Under the pieces are notes generated by a model that saw only the letters and a list, made by a program, of their open reading frames with translations, did no database searches and was not told the DNA's origin. The translations under genes and the position numbers were made by a program. Of a DNA stretch of 64,000 bases, positions 40,096 through 54,650 are shown piece by piece (position 1 is the stretch's first letter; each line of letters opens with the position of its first letter). The DNA is taken from the NCBI GenBank assembly GCA_032164295.1, contig JAJHTX010000001.1, forward strand, positions 3,906,001-3,970,000, read 5' to 3'. This DNA is from Inonotus obliquus (taxonomy: Eukaryota > Basidiomycota > Agaricomycetes > Hymenochaetales > Hymenochaetaceae).

Positions 40096-42247
40096 ATGGC
40101 CATGCTCACAAGATCGCGAGCGCGTGCGGCTGCTGGAGGTGGCCCGAATGCCTACCATACTCCCGCTCCTCAAAGTCAGACCGACGCCGTTGTCCAAGAT
40201 AATGTCGTGCAAGGCGCCAATGGGAATCGAGTCCCTACCAGAGGTAGAGGCGCGAAACGCAGCAGTGCACTCACACAGATCAATCTCAAAGAGGGCGAGG
40301 GATCTGCCTCCACTGCATCTCACCCAATCACCGCCTCCAACTCAAAACCACGACGCAATGCCAAAGGCAAGAGACGTAAGTACCCAACTGAGTCAACTGC
40401 TCCAGCTTAAGACTGAAAGCTTCATTCCTCCCAGGTGAGTCTCAGCCACAGGCTACCGTCCAATCCACCACCCAGACGTGTGGCTTGGCCTTCGAGTTCA
40501 CGGTCGAATACGTCACTAAGCCCGGCAAAACTGGTAAGCACTTCTAGATGATAGCATCTTACCTATTGTATTCATAGCAGTTCCAGCTTCACCGCCCGAG
40601 ACGGACGGTGCGGCTTTCAAGAAGCCTCGCAAAGGTGGACGCACCACCACGAAGCGAGGCACAAAGGCTAAGGCCAAGGCCAAGACCGGAGGGGCCAGTC
40701 AACAGAAGAAAGAAACCCAAAGCACTGCGGTAGCCAGTGCGGGTACCAAGCGTCGTCGTGAAGATGACGATTTCGAACCGGAGGAATCTGGTGAAGACGA
40801 GCCGGAGCCTGCTCCGGTGCGACGCACTCTCCGTCGTGTTCGACGGAAGACCCGACAAGCTCCGGCGGAAGATGCTGTGAACCTCGACGCTGTTGGAGAA
40901 GCGATGAACCGCGTGCGCCGCAACAAGGGAAAGGCGAAAGCCGTCGACTTACCGCCTACTGAAGAAGCCACTACGGGCTCAAAACGTCGGCGAGACGAGG
41001 GCGACGATGTCGGGGATGCTTCGCAGAAGCCATCGGATCCTGGCCCCTCCCGTCGAACGACGAGACGAACCAGGCAGAAGGTGGATAAGCCCACAGTCAG
41101 GGAGTCCGAGAAGAAGACCACCAGAAAGCCTAGAGGCGGTCGGACTACTGCTGTTCGTCCTACGAGAAGGACCGGGAAGGGAAGGGTGAGCAGAATTCAG
41201 GTTCCTCTGACACGAGCGTCTACACCAATGAGCTGTGAGTCCGAGGAACCCACATTCATGCCCTCTCGAGCTCCATCTCCAGAGGAATGCAAGGCGGAGG
41301 AGCACCCAGTGCCTCAGGAATCCTCACGGGAGGCAGTCGTAAAGCAAGAGGAGGTGACGCCGTCTCCTTTCCCTCGCCAGCCGCCGTCAAGGCAGCCCGA
41401 TTGCAAGAGGGAGCCCCCTGTAAGCCCCTTCATGCTTCCCGCCCTCCAATCTCCACTCGCGACAATCTGGCAATTCGCAAACCCTCCTTCGCACGTGGGT
41501 GGGTTAATCATCAAGGCGGAGGGGAGATCCTCACCCTATCTGGATCAAGACCAGTCGTTGTCGCCAGGTGGATCAGACAAGGAGAATGATCCAATTTATG
41601 TTCCCATGCCAGCGCCGATACCAGCGCCTGAACCTGATTCTGATTCTGATGACGACAATGCCCAAGACGAAAACGGGCCATCCGACCAATCCATCCAACG
41701 GCCTCACCCTCGCCGGCCACTTGAGCCATTGGTGGGCTTCGACACCTCTGTGCCGGAAGGTGATGAGACGGAGCCTGTTTCATCAGAAGACGAGGAGGTC
41801 GATTACATCGACCTAGAGGAAGTCATAGCGCCTGCGACAGCCGGCTCAGAGTTCCGTCTAACCACGGCCCAGCGCGAGGTTCCATCGTGTGGTTGTAGTG
41901 TCGATGGTCCGAATGACGAGGTGGAGGTGGCACCGGATTCGCACGTTTCGTCACACTTCCAACACCCTGCTGAAGAAAGCCTCAGCGATCCGCGACGGTG
42001 GTTATCAAGGGAAGTTCGGGAGTTACTTGAAGCTTCTTCGTCCTTTTATAGGAGAATGATCTGCCGAGATCTGGACCAAGCAGCTCTCCAGGAACACGAA
42101 TCGCCAGTGTCTCCGGTGGCTAGACTCGAGAACATTCCTGACACTCCGTCCGCTCCATTCGAGGCTGCTGTTCCGGACGGCAGGGACGTCTTCACTCGCT
42201 CTCGCGCCCCTTCGCCATCTTCTCCCCTTCCGGACAACGTCGCATAG
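40096..42247 (+). CDS. Basic, disordered, probably nuclear protein with AT-hook-like motifs
   Basis: Exons 40096-40375, 40435-40533 and 40578-42247 encode about 682 residues. The upstream TTG-started extension is not used, as ATG 40096 is the first. A short ordered segment, CGLAFEFTVEYVTKPGKT, is followed by long Arg/Lys-rich tracts (FKKPRKGGRTTTKRGTKAK, RRTLRRVRRKTRQ, TTRKPRGGRTTAVRPTRR). R/P/G-G-R cores resemble AT-hooks, which bind the minor groove of A/T-rich DNA. The C-terminal half is acidic and Pro-rich (DSDSDDDNAQDENG). A role in chromatin is plausible from composition only. No known domain order is recognised. Confidence 0.65.
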
Positions 42248-42260
42248 TATCTTCATACTC

Positions 42261-42319
42261 ACGAAGTGGCGTGCTTAAATTCCGCCATGCCAGTGCGAAA
42301 TTCCAGCACGCCACTTCGT
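42261..42319 (+). other. Perfect 15-bp inverted repeat 14 bp after the stop codon
   Basis: ACGAAGTGGCGTGCT at 42261-42275 is the exact reverse complement of 42305-42319, with a 29-base loop. It lies in the presumed 3' UTR of the gene ending at 42247 and would form a stable RNA hairpin. The alternative is a very small foldback element. Confidence 0.75.
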
Positions 42320-42994
42320 AGTCCATAGTGATGGCGAAGCATCGGAGTACAGTTTTTCATGGGCGATGATGAGGGTTTGTGAGGGCAGGGGTTCATTGGA
42401 CTCGTTTTGGGCCATTGTCTCCTTGTATTCCTCTTATCTCTTGCCCTCTCTGCATCTGCATCTCGTTTTCTTTGTCTTAGTTTCTGCTCTTGCATTCCAC
42501 TTTATATCCCGTACCTTGTATTTTGCGTCATTTCCTCATCTTGTTGTCCTGTCCCTGTACTTGTATCTTGCGTGATGTGCTATAACTAGAGCTGCCCGTG
42601 CCAGCTCATTGTTTCGTGGTCCTTCAAGACCATTGGAGCATCTCATAAACTCGGCTGATGAACTGATCTCGAAGACCAACGCGAATGCACGCCTTTGACT
42701 TCTGAAAGATGACCGGAACAAAATAATTCTGTCACTTCACCTCCTCGAGTTTTAGGCTGCTGAGAGCATCGATAGACTTTTGTGCGCTAGCAATGTGTTA
42801 GACGCGGGAGGGATGTGTCAACGTGAATGGAATGGTTTCCGTGCAGGAGGAGATTCTGGAGAAGGGGCGTCGACGACGATGTACTCGCATCACATGACTT
42901 TGCGTTCATTTCAAAATTCAAAAGTGACTTTGGTCAAAAAACCGAAAGAGTATTGTCTCTCCATTTCATCGGAACTACAAGCGAGCATCTGCGC
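42320..42994. other. Intergenic, nothing recognised
   Basis: Pyrimidine-rich downstream sequence of the preceding gene, then unassigned DNA up to the repeat copy at 42995. Confidence 0.4.
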
Positions 42995-43410
42995 ACTACT
43001 CCCGCTCATCGTTTTCGTGTCGCCAAAAACCTTTCTCGCCGCTACTCTCAAAATTTGAATAGAATGTGACCTGTAACTTTTTCGCCCGAGTTCTGTCCCA
43101 GACCCCCAGTTAGATATCAAGTGTACGCTGAACAATTCTTTCCCGCCTTTTCTGACAAGCCTACAACACGATAGGTCACATCTACGAGGATTACTGATTC
43201 GCGCTATGATCAAGCGACTCCAGTATCCCTTGCTCCTTCTCAATGTTACATACACTCCTCGGATATTCCTTTTCCAAGGTTCATGTACAAGGTTATAACT
43301 GTCATTATTCGCGTCATCTCCTCCTGAAATGCTCTCCCGCAAGGTAGTCTCGCCTGCTCAGTGCTCGGCGTCCGAACTCGCGAGTGACTACTTCCGCTAT
43401 CGTAGGCATG
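42995..43410 (+). repeat. Dispersed repeat, copy 2
   Basis: It is the same sequence as 34225-34625, in the same orientation, and about 30 bp longer because of an insertion around CCCCCAGTTAGATATCAAG. Copy 2 leads straight into an esterase fossil. Confidence 0.7.
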
Positions 43411-43492
43411 CCATTCGCTATGATTCTGGATACTTTTCGAGAGGAGCAGATTGGGTTTATAAATGCTTATCCGGAGGTTTTGCTTCACTAAA
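43405..43492 (+). pseudogene. Esterase fossil: start of exon 2 fused to the last exon
   Basis: After TAG, GCATGCCATTCGC (GIPFA, the first residues of esterase exon 2) runs directly into MILDTFREEQIGFINAYPEV plus LLH, the family's last exon. The whole middle of the enzyme is missing. Similarity ends within a few bases of the family stop codon. Confidence 0.7.
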
Positions 43493-43677
43493 GTCACTTT
43501 TTATATTATTTATGGACTTCTGGTCTTTAATTTTGATTCAGTACTTGTTTTCGTATTGCTCCTTGCTGTATGCTGTACTATGCTGTATGTATGCATCGGA
43601 GTGTTCCGGAGATAACCATTTTCGGCAATCAAACGTCGATCTACGTCCTCTTAACCGACCACCGACTACCACTGCCA

Positions 43678-44061
43678 ATGGACTTGGGTAAGTCATCAGA
43701 GGTGACGGTCAAGGTCAAGCCACCAGACGGCTCTGAGCCTGTAGTTCTGAAGAGGGACATCTTATATCATCGATTCAAGGTGCGTTATCCGCACGTTCTT
43801 TCATGGGGAACGAGCAACTCGCTAAAACGTGCCTCTTGCTCGCGTCTCAGAGAGCACGACTAGAGGGATGGGTGTTGGTTTGACTGCAGGTGTTTTAGCA
43901 GGTACGTGTTTATATGCACCATATATGTGGCGCGGAGAACTTTCATCACCTTCTTGTTGTCTTTCTACCTTGCATTCGCTCTTGCTAACCCTCAGTTGCA
44001 GGATACTTAGGAAGTCGCTACTTCCGCTTCAAGAAAACTGGAATTTTCTTTTCAGGATTTT
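43678..44061 (+). CDS. Possible small membrane protein, incomplete model
   Basis: Exons joined by eye: MDLGKSSEVTVKVKPPDGSE...LKRDILYHRFK, then STTRGMGVGLTAGVLAG, then YLGSRYFRFKKTGIFFSGF, with GT..AG sites in phase. The middle is a Gly/Ala-rich hydrophobic segment, like a glycine-zipper membrane helix, followed by a basic stretch. I find no continuation after the donor at 44062. The family is not recognised. It could be a genuine small gene or part of a decayed one. Confidence 0.3.
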
Positions 44062-45259
44062 GTAAGTACCAGTTTTTCTGAATGTATTTGCGGCTCTTTT
44101 GCAAGCATAGTCCACTTACATGTCGTTAATTCGCCATGGAAATTATATAAGTGCGGCAGCTCAATCCTTCTGGGTGTGCGTTACGCGCTGTTCAATAAGG
44201 ATAGGGTCACGCTCGAGCCTTTCCCCTAGACATATTACATTTCTCTGTTCTGTAATTGAGGATGAGTAGAGCTGATCCTTGTTTACCTCACCAGTCACAT
44301 GCTTCCTTGTAAGCCCTATGTACTCAGTGGTCTCCTTCAAGAGGAAAGTCATGAAGGAGGTGGAAATACAACGAAGGGTCGCCTCATCTGGATTAATTCC
44401 GGACGAGTTACTGCAAGATCCTGCCGAAGAGGCGAAATTCTCGTAAACGCGTTCTCGGTTCTTTGCATGTCGATCGTCTCGACCAACTCCCTGTTAGTTT
44501 TCAACGTTTTGGCCGCTTCTGGTCGATCCGGAGACCTATCTAACAAGTCGGTTGTAGATACGAACCTCTGAAAACCCCTCAATGGTCTGATATACACCCA
44601 GTGGTCGAACCCAGAGATCGATGACGATTGACGGCTCGTCGTCTTCCGCTTTGCCGTCCTCCTTCGACAGTACTTTGACGATCATCTTGTGAAGCATGGT
44701 AGTCAAGCAAGGCTTTGTAGTAAAACCGATGTTGTTATGGCTCTTTCGCAGCTCTCTGTAAAGTATGTTCACAGCATTTGGCAGAAAGAATGGAATGGAA
44801 CAGTTGCGCTTATGTAATAGACCTCAACTCAGCTCCGTCTCGTTTCTTTTGCTCATTCATGTCAAAGGACGCGCATTCTAGCTTTGTGCGGACAACTGGT
44901 GATACTGCAGCCGGGACGTGTTTTCCTACGACCACTCCATGGAAAGTATCGGGCATGAAGCCTTCACCGAAGGACGATATGACTATGCGATATTGCATCA
45001 GTTATGTCTGGCTCAAGCCTCTATGCTCAATCGATTCTTTTCGAGCAAGCAAACCCCTTCTGTCTCCTTTCATCGTCTATTTACAATGCCTCGCTATTCA
45101 ATCCGATCAACGCCATCAAGAGCTAAAACAACCCGTCTCATTCTCTACGCTGAGGTGCATACATAGATACCCTGGAGCTCTGCACTTTCTGATCATCAAA
45201 ATATGCTCACAGTATATTCAATCGCTTATTTGAGCGTTTACTTCCTCGTTTTGGGGGGA
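44062..45259. other. Intergenic, no gene confirmed
   Basis: Minus-strand open stretches at 44349-44597 (RSPDRPEAAKTLKTNRELVE) and 44536-44772 (EPSIVIDLWVRPLGVYQTIE) look somewhat coding-like but have no start, clear splice path or known family. They may be a decayed gene. Confidence 0.3.
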
Positions 45260-45690
45260 TCCTGACGTGCGGCTGGGAGGAGCGACGTTGGTCGGCTTAT
45301 CATTCCCCAGGTCTTCAACAAGAGTTCTTTGGAGGTTTGTATACTAACTCGCATCCACCATTACTTGCTATGTTACATAATTTCTTTCAGGCATACCGTA
45401 CGCAGAGCCGTCGGTTGGAGCTTTGCGCTTCGCACCACCTGTACGAATGGTCGATGCAGTACCCAATATTGAGGCATCCTCATTCGGCGCTGCTTGTATA
45501 CAGAGGGTAAGCAAATGTTCGCACTTCTCTGTCTGTACTCATTGACTGACCTGGGTTTCACAGGTATGAGTTACTACTTGTACAGTTTCTAAAACTTTTT
45601 CACACCGCTTTTTAAAGAATATTTTGGAATTGAATAGCGCGGGTATTGCAATGATACCAGACACTTTCCGCGAGGAGTACTCTGACGATT
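45260..45690 (+). pseudogene. Esterase fossil with internal deletion
   Basis: It starts within exon 1 (DVRLGGATLVGLSFPRSS, then a damaged FFGG end), keeps intron 1 and exon 2 (GIPYAEPSVGALRFAPPVRM, then FGAACIQR with a GTAAGC donor), and then jumps to the last exon (NILELNSAGIAMIPDTFREE). About 1.5 kb of coding sequence is absent, including the nucleophile, acid and His. It lies 242 bp before the tail of the P450 gene. Confidence 0.8.
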
Positions 45691-45931
45691 TTGTTAAGAG
45701 TGAGACTCTCACCGAAGATTCTAATCCGGATATTCAAGCTTCTCGGCCCTTCACTCTGTCGCTCGTATGATGTAGAGTACATACCAGAAAACAAGGAACA
45801 ATGCGTTCGTCGTATATACGATGCTCTGTGATTTTATCACTGGATTATTATCATAACCGAAGCAATCACATTCAACAGTAAGAGCGTAGGGTCTCATTTA
45901 GACCAAGGTCATGCGGTCACATAGGATGGTT

Positions 45932-48126
45932 CTAAGCACTGCCCGTTACAATTTCTCTCAATTTCTCACTCCGAGGTACGAACCGGCATGAGAATTCCTT
46001 GAGTGACCAACTTTCCGGGTGTCAGTAGAGATAAATAACATCGGAGTAGGTGTAAACACACCTGTTCAACCGAGGGAGGAAGGTCACTTCTGGAAGAATT
46101 TCGGAGCCGTCGTTCGCTTTGGCGGGTAGAACGTCAAACACTGTCAGAATACTGGCCATGGCAAGCCATAGGAACGAGTCTGCGAAGTGTCTACCCGGAC
46201 AGATCCTGTGCAGCATAAGTATCAGTGTGGGCTGAACTTCTAAATTCAATCACTATTAAATATCACCTTCTTCCGAAGCCAAAGACAGCCTCCGAGGGTT
46301 CCAGGATGAAGGAGGCGTCCTTTCCCGATTCTAGAAAACGATCAGGGTTGAAGACCTCTGGATCGACATAGTTGTATTCATCATGCATCATCTGCCTGTT
46401 GTCTAATAGCTTAAGAACACGAGTAGTACCTAGCAATTGAGGAACGAACCAAACATTTGGCACAATCATTGCACCTTTAGGAATACGTTTTCCTGTCACA
46501 TAGCCCTCCTCCATCGCTTGATGTGCAATTCCTGAGCATCGTTGAACCCCTCAGAAACAGGTAAGAACTCTGCATAGAGAATGATCACCTAGAGGGAAAG
46601 GAGGAGCCCATCTAGTGTTCTGTCATTATGCAGGAGCAATCCGATTTGGCTTGGCACTTACCTTAGACATTCCTTCAGAACGCAAGTAAGGTATGGAAGC
46701 GAACTCCTGTCCTCAGGGACAGGAAGCCGTTCACCCTTGAGATGACCGTCAAGCTCACTCTGCGCCTTCTTGGCGACTCGCGGATGCAATACCATTGCAA
46801 GAATAAAGACATAAAGTACTGCAGAAGTCTTCAAAAAGATACAGTAAGATTGGCGCTTATTAGACATGGAAAGACGCGTACCGTGCCCACTCCGGCTATA
46901 ATTTCCAATGCAATAATAAATCTCAGGGTATATCGGCGCTGAAGTGATAACTGCTCACCCCGATACATTGCACCACAGGCATCTTTGATATTTTGCTTGC
47001 CGAAATCGGTAGTAATTCCCTGCCGCTCGTAGTCGTCCATCATACGAGACAGTAGCGATGACATAGCTGTACCGGAAATCTACCCGGGACAGAGCATAAG
47101 TGAGGTCATAAACATACCAGACTCTTGCAACAGACCCTCTGCTTCTTGACCATCTCAAACGGCCAGCTGGACATTTCATCCAACGCCGTTCGTGCTTCGG
47201 TCAATATCTTCTTGACTGATGTGCTTAGAATTAGGGGTAAGAGATGGCGGACTTGAAGGATTGAATTAGTTGGATCAAACGCATCCTATAATGGGGTAGA
47301 TACAAACGAGCGGGAAAGAAATCGACTGGAGTAGCCCCAGGAGGACCAAGCTTAACGAAAGCCGCATCCGATTGTGAAGCAAGTTTCATGAGTGGGTCGT
47401 CATCACCTGCAACAAAATAGCCATATGTTCCCAGAAGTACCGTCGAAGCGACAGACCTATACCCAGATCAATATACAGCCGGCGCGTCGACTATGAAAAC
47501 ATACCTCCGGATATACTTCCAGAATGCAATGGGTTTGTCAAGGAGATCTTCCAATAAGCGATTGACACATTTGGTTTGGTGCGGGTGGAAAGAGGTAACG
47601 GCACGCGAGTTTAGATACTGATGCATAAGTCGCCTCTGAGCTCTCCATTCGTCTCCATATTGCATGAAAGTCGCAGAACGAATCCCAAGCCTAAAGGAAA
47701 GCTATAAGTAACGTTGGAGCTCTGAGACTGAGGCAAGACGTACACGTCAACTAAGTACACCATTCGTGGACGACCTGAGTACACCGCGCCTTGCTTGACC
47801 ATGAGTTCATGGGCAGTTTCATACTTATTGACCACGATAACGGGCCGTCCGAAGGCGGACATATACATGATATCACCTAAAGGATGAAAGAATCAACGGT
47901 TATCGCATCCACGTCGAGATCATTCGGTGAACGACCCACCGAACGATTTTGACAAAGCAGATAACCTCTTCCAGCTGGAGTCGCAGAAAAGATCAGATAT
48001 ATTCCCAATCAGCCAAGTTCCCTTTGGTCCAGGAGGTAGACCATAGCGCTGCTGTGCCAAGCCACGGAGAATGGGAAGTATGCAGAGGACAAAGACAATG
48101 GCTACTGCTGTCACGATGATCGTCAT
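45932..48126 (-). CDS. Cytochrome P450 monooxygenase
   Basis: The start at 48126 (MTIIVTAVAIVFVLCILPIL) is an N-terminal membrane anchor followed by the Pro hinge YGLPPGPKGTWLIGN. Then WRAQRRLMHQYLNSR (C-helix), an I-helix AGVGT split by an intron, the K-helix E-x-x-R in TCVLKECLR, the PERF-like FNPDRFLESG and the haem loop FGFGRRICPGRHFAD with its Cys ligand. The last exon, CRFVPRSEKLREI, ends at 45932. One junction needed care: FFPA joins LRHLLPLI over a 54-nt intron (GTTTGT...TTCAAG) near 47310-47260. All landmarks are present, so it is probably active. ER membrane location is usual. The substrate is unknown; the neighbouring flavin monooxygenase suggests shared oxidative metabolism. Confidence 0.9.
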
Positions 48127-48610
48127 TGGACATTCTCTTTCCACTGCTTCAAGTGTAACTGGTATATGTATTGTACTAGTCGTGAGATTATGGGACTGAG
48201 ATACTCAGGTAACGAATCCAGGGGCAAGTCCGTGATATGCCGAGGCACTTCATGTATTAAGTCTATTTCTGGGATGTCAGCTTGGTAGAGGGTCTTGGAA
48301 GAACGGGAGGAATGCTGCTGACAATTACTCTGTGGTAAGACGGATTGGGCTAACAATTCATCCGGAGATAGGCCACGGTTTTCTTCTATCCCCTATGCAA
48401 CTAGGTTCTGTGATTGCAAATAGAGGCTTACCCGGCGAGAAGGTCGAGGAACCAATAAAAGAAACACGAATCAATAACGGAGAATAAGCCTATTAGTCGG
48501 TCAGGTGGGACTTGGTCAGGTGGCATCTCTGCTAGCTAGAAAGAGAGAACTTAACTTACCATTCGGTTGAACAGTTGTTCCACGCTCATTGGGATGCAAA
48601 GAATCGTTCA
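48123..48610 (-). other. Coding-like frame directly upstream of the P450, overlapping its ATG
   Basis: A minus-strand frame (PEIDLIHEVPRHITDLPLDS, then SRLVQYIYQLHLKQWKENVQ) ends in a TGA that overlaps the P450 start as ATGA. Upstream sequence (MPPDQVPPDRLIGLFSVIDS, then FFYWFLDLLAG, with a GTAAGC donor) looks like an earlier exon, but I could not join it in phase. It may be a small gene, a decayed gene or an upstream ORF in the P450 leader. No family is recognised. Confidence 0.3.
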
Positions 48611-49009
48611 GAGAAATGACATTAGCAATTCCAAGCAGTCGTCTCCTTAACCAACAAGGCGGGATGAAAGACGATGGAAGAAAGGTCGATCACCTTTATT
48701 TGTGAAATTGAAACTCCGACCAATTCGAGCAGGCGATCCCCAAATGAAATCCTCCGCAAGCTTTACCGCCAGATCGAATAGTTAATAATACTGGCTACCC
48801 GTTCAAATCATTCTAGGAACGTTCTGTATTCACGAAGAGTATATACATCGCTGTTTCCCAAGACATCGGAGCCAGTCGACTTTCATACGGCACTGTCCAA
48901 AGGAACGTACGTCTCTAATGTACATGCGAACACTAGTACTGATGTTTCTAACTCCTCAGCTCTCTACTCCGAGCTAAGGTTCAGTCGTCGCCACCAGGTA
49001 ATTAGGAAT

Positions 49010-51510
49010 CTATTTGGTGTATCGTTCCACGTTCAAACCGGCTTCTTGCGCTTTGATGTCTAAAAAAGACAAGAGAAGTTGAAATCAGGGAAATATCCAG
49101 ACGCAGTGAAGGGTCGGATGGACTACTCACATAGGGCGAGACTTCTTGAGAAGTAACGACAAAGTGCAAGATTTCCTAGATTCGGAAACGTCATAGGCAA
49201 CTGCGAAAGACGAGTGGGAAAGGATTATGCTCACCCATCATGAAATACAAGCCCTGTACGCCACTCCAACGCCAGATGGAATTAAGCTCACCCTCCTCGT
49301 TCAGACCCCATACCCTGTTCAACTTATCTGCAACTTCCTTTCCCGCGAGTTCCACGACGAGCTTCTTAGGATCACCGTAACTATAAAGTTGCTTAGAATT
49401 GAGTTTAAGGATATCAACACATTAAACGTGTACGTACCCCGTCGCAAAAATCACAACATCCGCAGGCAACTCGCTGCCATTTTCAAATACGATAGAATTC
49501 TTCGTGAAATGAGATATCTGACTGTCGTTCTTGAGTTTGATCTTCCCATCAATGATGAGTTGGCTCGCTCCGACATCTGCAACGGGCAGTCGTATACTTG
49601 ATCGACGGGTAATAACATGAGGACATACCAAGATAGTATCCACCTCCGCGTTCCCAAGCCTTCATCAAGAATCCCGAGCCGTCGTCACCGAAGTTCAATC
49701 TAAATCCACGCTTCTCTAATCCTTCCAAGAGCTCTCTATATCCGTTAGTCAGTACGCATATTCTCAATGGCAGGAAGGTAACAAACATACTTGTCGGCTT
49801 CAGCAATGGCTTTGGTGATACGGACATGGAGGAGACGAAGCAAGTTATTGGGATATGAATGATAAAGTAAATCTGCAATGTCAGTTGGTGGAGCGCCCTC
49901 CCAATAGAAGTCTGGGGTAGAGTGTGAGAGTAAGCTAGTCAGATAAGATCATTAATGACGAGCCTTTCAAGAGCAGCGGCATTCCCTCCTTGTTGGACAT
50001 GATATAAGTCGAGCTGCGTTGATAGATGGTCACATCTGTAGTTCCTAAAATGAGGAGTCTGAGAGGATAGAGCGGAAGAACCGACTTACCTACGCCATGA
50101 GTATAGTGGTCGTGAGCGATATCATGTCCTATTGTCGTTGTTGAGCACTTCGGAAGAATGATTCGACATCTGGGAATCACCTGAGGTGCAAGCGCCAATG
50201 ATCACAACCTTCTTTCCAACATGTTCTCGCGCGGTCTTGTACTTTGTAGAATGAACAACCTTCCCTTCGAATTTATCCTGAGTGTTTGTTAGCTACAAAT
50301 CAATCGTCAAAGAAAGTGACAAGCTCACCAGTCCAGGGTACTCAGGAAAATTCGGAACGCCTCCGCCAAATCCATGAGCGAAGATGATATGACGAGGCTT
50401 GAAAGTACGGATGGTACCGTCTGAGCGTTTGATTGAGACCGTCCAATCTGCAGACGTATTCTTTTGCAGCTTTTCAATCGTCGCACTGGTCCAGATGTTG
50501 AGTTCCATAGCTGTTGCGTATGACTCTAACCAATCTGCGAGCTGCAAGAAACGTAGGTATGTCTGAGTAGATCTCATGGGCGACATGCATTACCTTCGGT
50601 GCTGGAGTCCAGACAGGCCAGGATGGGGGAAATCTGATAAGAAACCAATATTCAGTATTTCGCTGCGATGGAACCAGCTAGAAATTGCATACGGCATATA
50701 TGCCAAATGATCATACCCTGCAAGAGATCATCAGTCAGGAAACGTGCGCTGTTGATACATACGAATTTACTTACAGACTGGGTCGTGCAAACAGAGTGCC
50801 TCATACCGGCCTCTCCATTGATCACCGATTTTCGCTTGCTTCTCAACAATCAGAGTCGGTACGCCTAGTAGTTTCAAGCGCGCCCCAGACTCGAGACCGC
50901 TCTGTCCAGCACCAATAATAACGACAGCTGGCTCTGTATCCTCGAAGTCGATCTCACGACGCCGCTGCTCCGGCCACATGCCATGATTCGGAACCCAATT
51001 GCGATGGATTCCAGTCGCCTCTGGAAAGTCCTTTAATTCTTCGAGATTCGTATAGATACAGTGCGCCTTCCACTCTCCCGCAGAAGTAGGGACGAGGCGA
51101 AATACGCCTCGGCCCCGACCAACTTTAGTCTCAAAATTAAAAATAGCTTGGATCCAAAGAATATCCGGATACGGTTGTTGGAGCTGGACAGAAGCTTCGT
51201 TTATCTGAAGCTTAGAAAGCACAGATAACCAAAGGGTGTCCTGGAGGAACTGCTTGATGGACTGTGCACTCTCAAACGTACGGAACTCCCAGGTAAGTGC
51301 GAGAGTATCACGCCAGAATGCGAAGTCGACGAGCAAGTCTGCGATTGCGTCAACGTTCTTCTCTTCGACGTGCTTTGCAAAATCACTGAACCACTTGGAG
51401 GCTATCGCTTTCTCGTCTACATCTTGTTGAACTTTCGCGTCGAGCTTATCGAGGGTCGGCAGAAAGCGCTGGGAAGCTGGAAGTTGCGTCTGAACTGCGT
51501 CGCCTGGCAT
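49010..51510 (-). CDS. Flavin-containing monooxygenase with N-terminal NTF2-like domain
   Basis: The start at 51510 is MPGDAVQTQLPASQRFLPTL. Residues of about 40-160 (KWFSDFAKHVEEKNVDAIAD, LTWEFRTFES) resemble a SnoaL/NTF2-like domain. The FAD site VVIIGAGQSGLESGARLKLL follows, then WRGRYEALCLHDPV, the linker motif FEGKVVHSTKYK, the NADPH site KVVIIGACTSGHDIAHD and the closing VVIFATGYGDPKKL. The C-terminus is NLALCRYFSRSLALYIKAQE, reached by splicing to an acceptor in GAATCTAG, ending ERYTK with the stop at 49010. The layout fits cytosolic FAD/NADPH monooxygenases of fungi that oxidise soft nucleophiles or ketones. The substrate is unknown. It is on the same strand as the P450 and about 0.9 kb from it. 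Confidence 0.88.
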
Positions 51511-54492
<2,982 letters not shown>

Positions 54493-54650
54493 TCTTAGGA
54501 TAGTCTTCGTTCGTGGTATTCAAGACTTGATTCCAATCTGATTTCTTGAATAATACTATAACTCGGATAAATCGTATTTTGTATGCGCTGGAAAGTTCGT
54601 AGAGCAGGCAGCAAGTCGAGACGCGTCGTGACTTGACTCTCCCGCTCATC

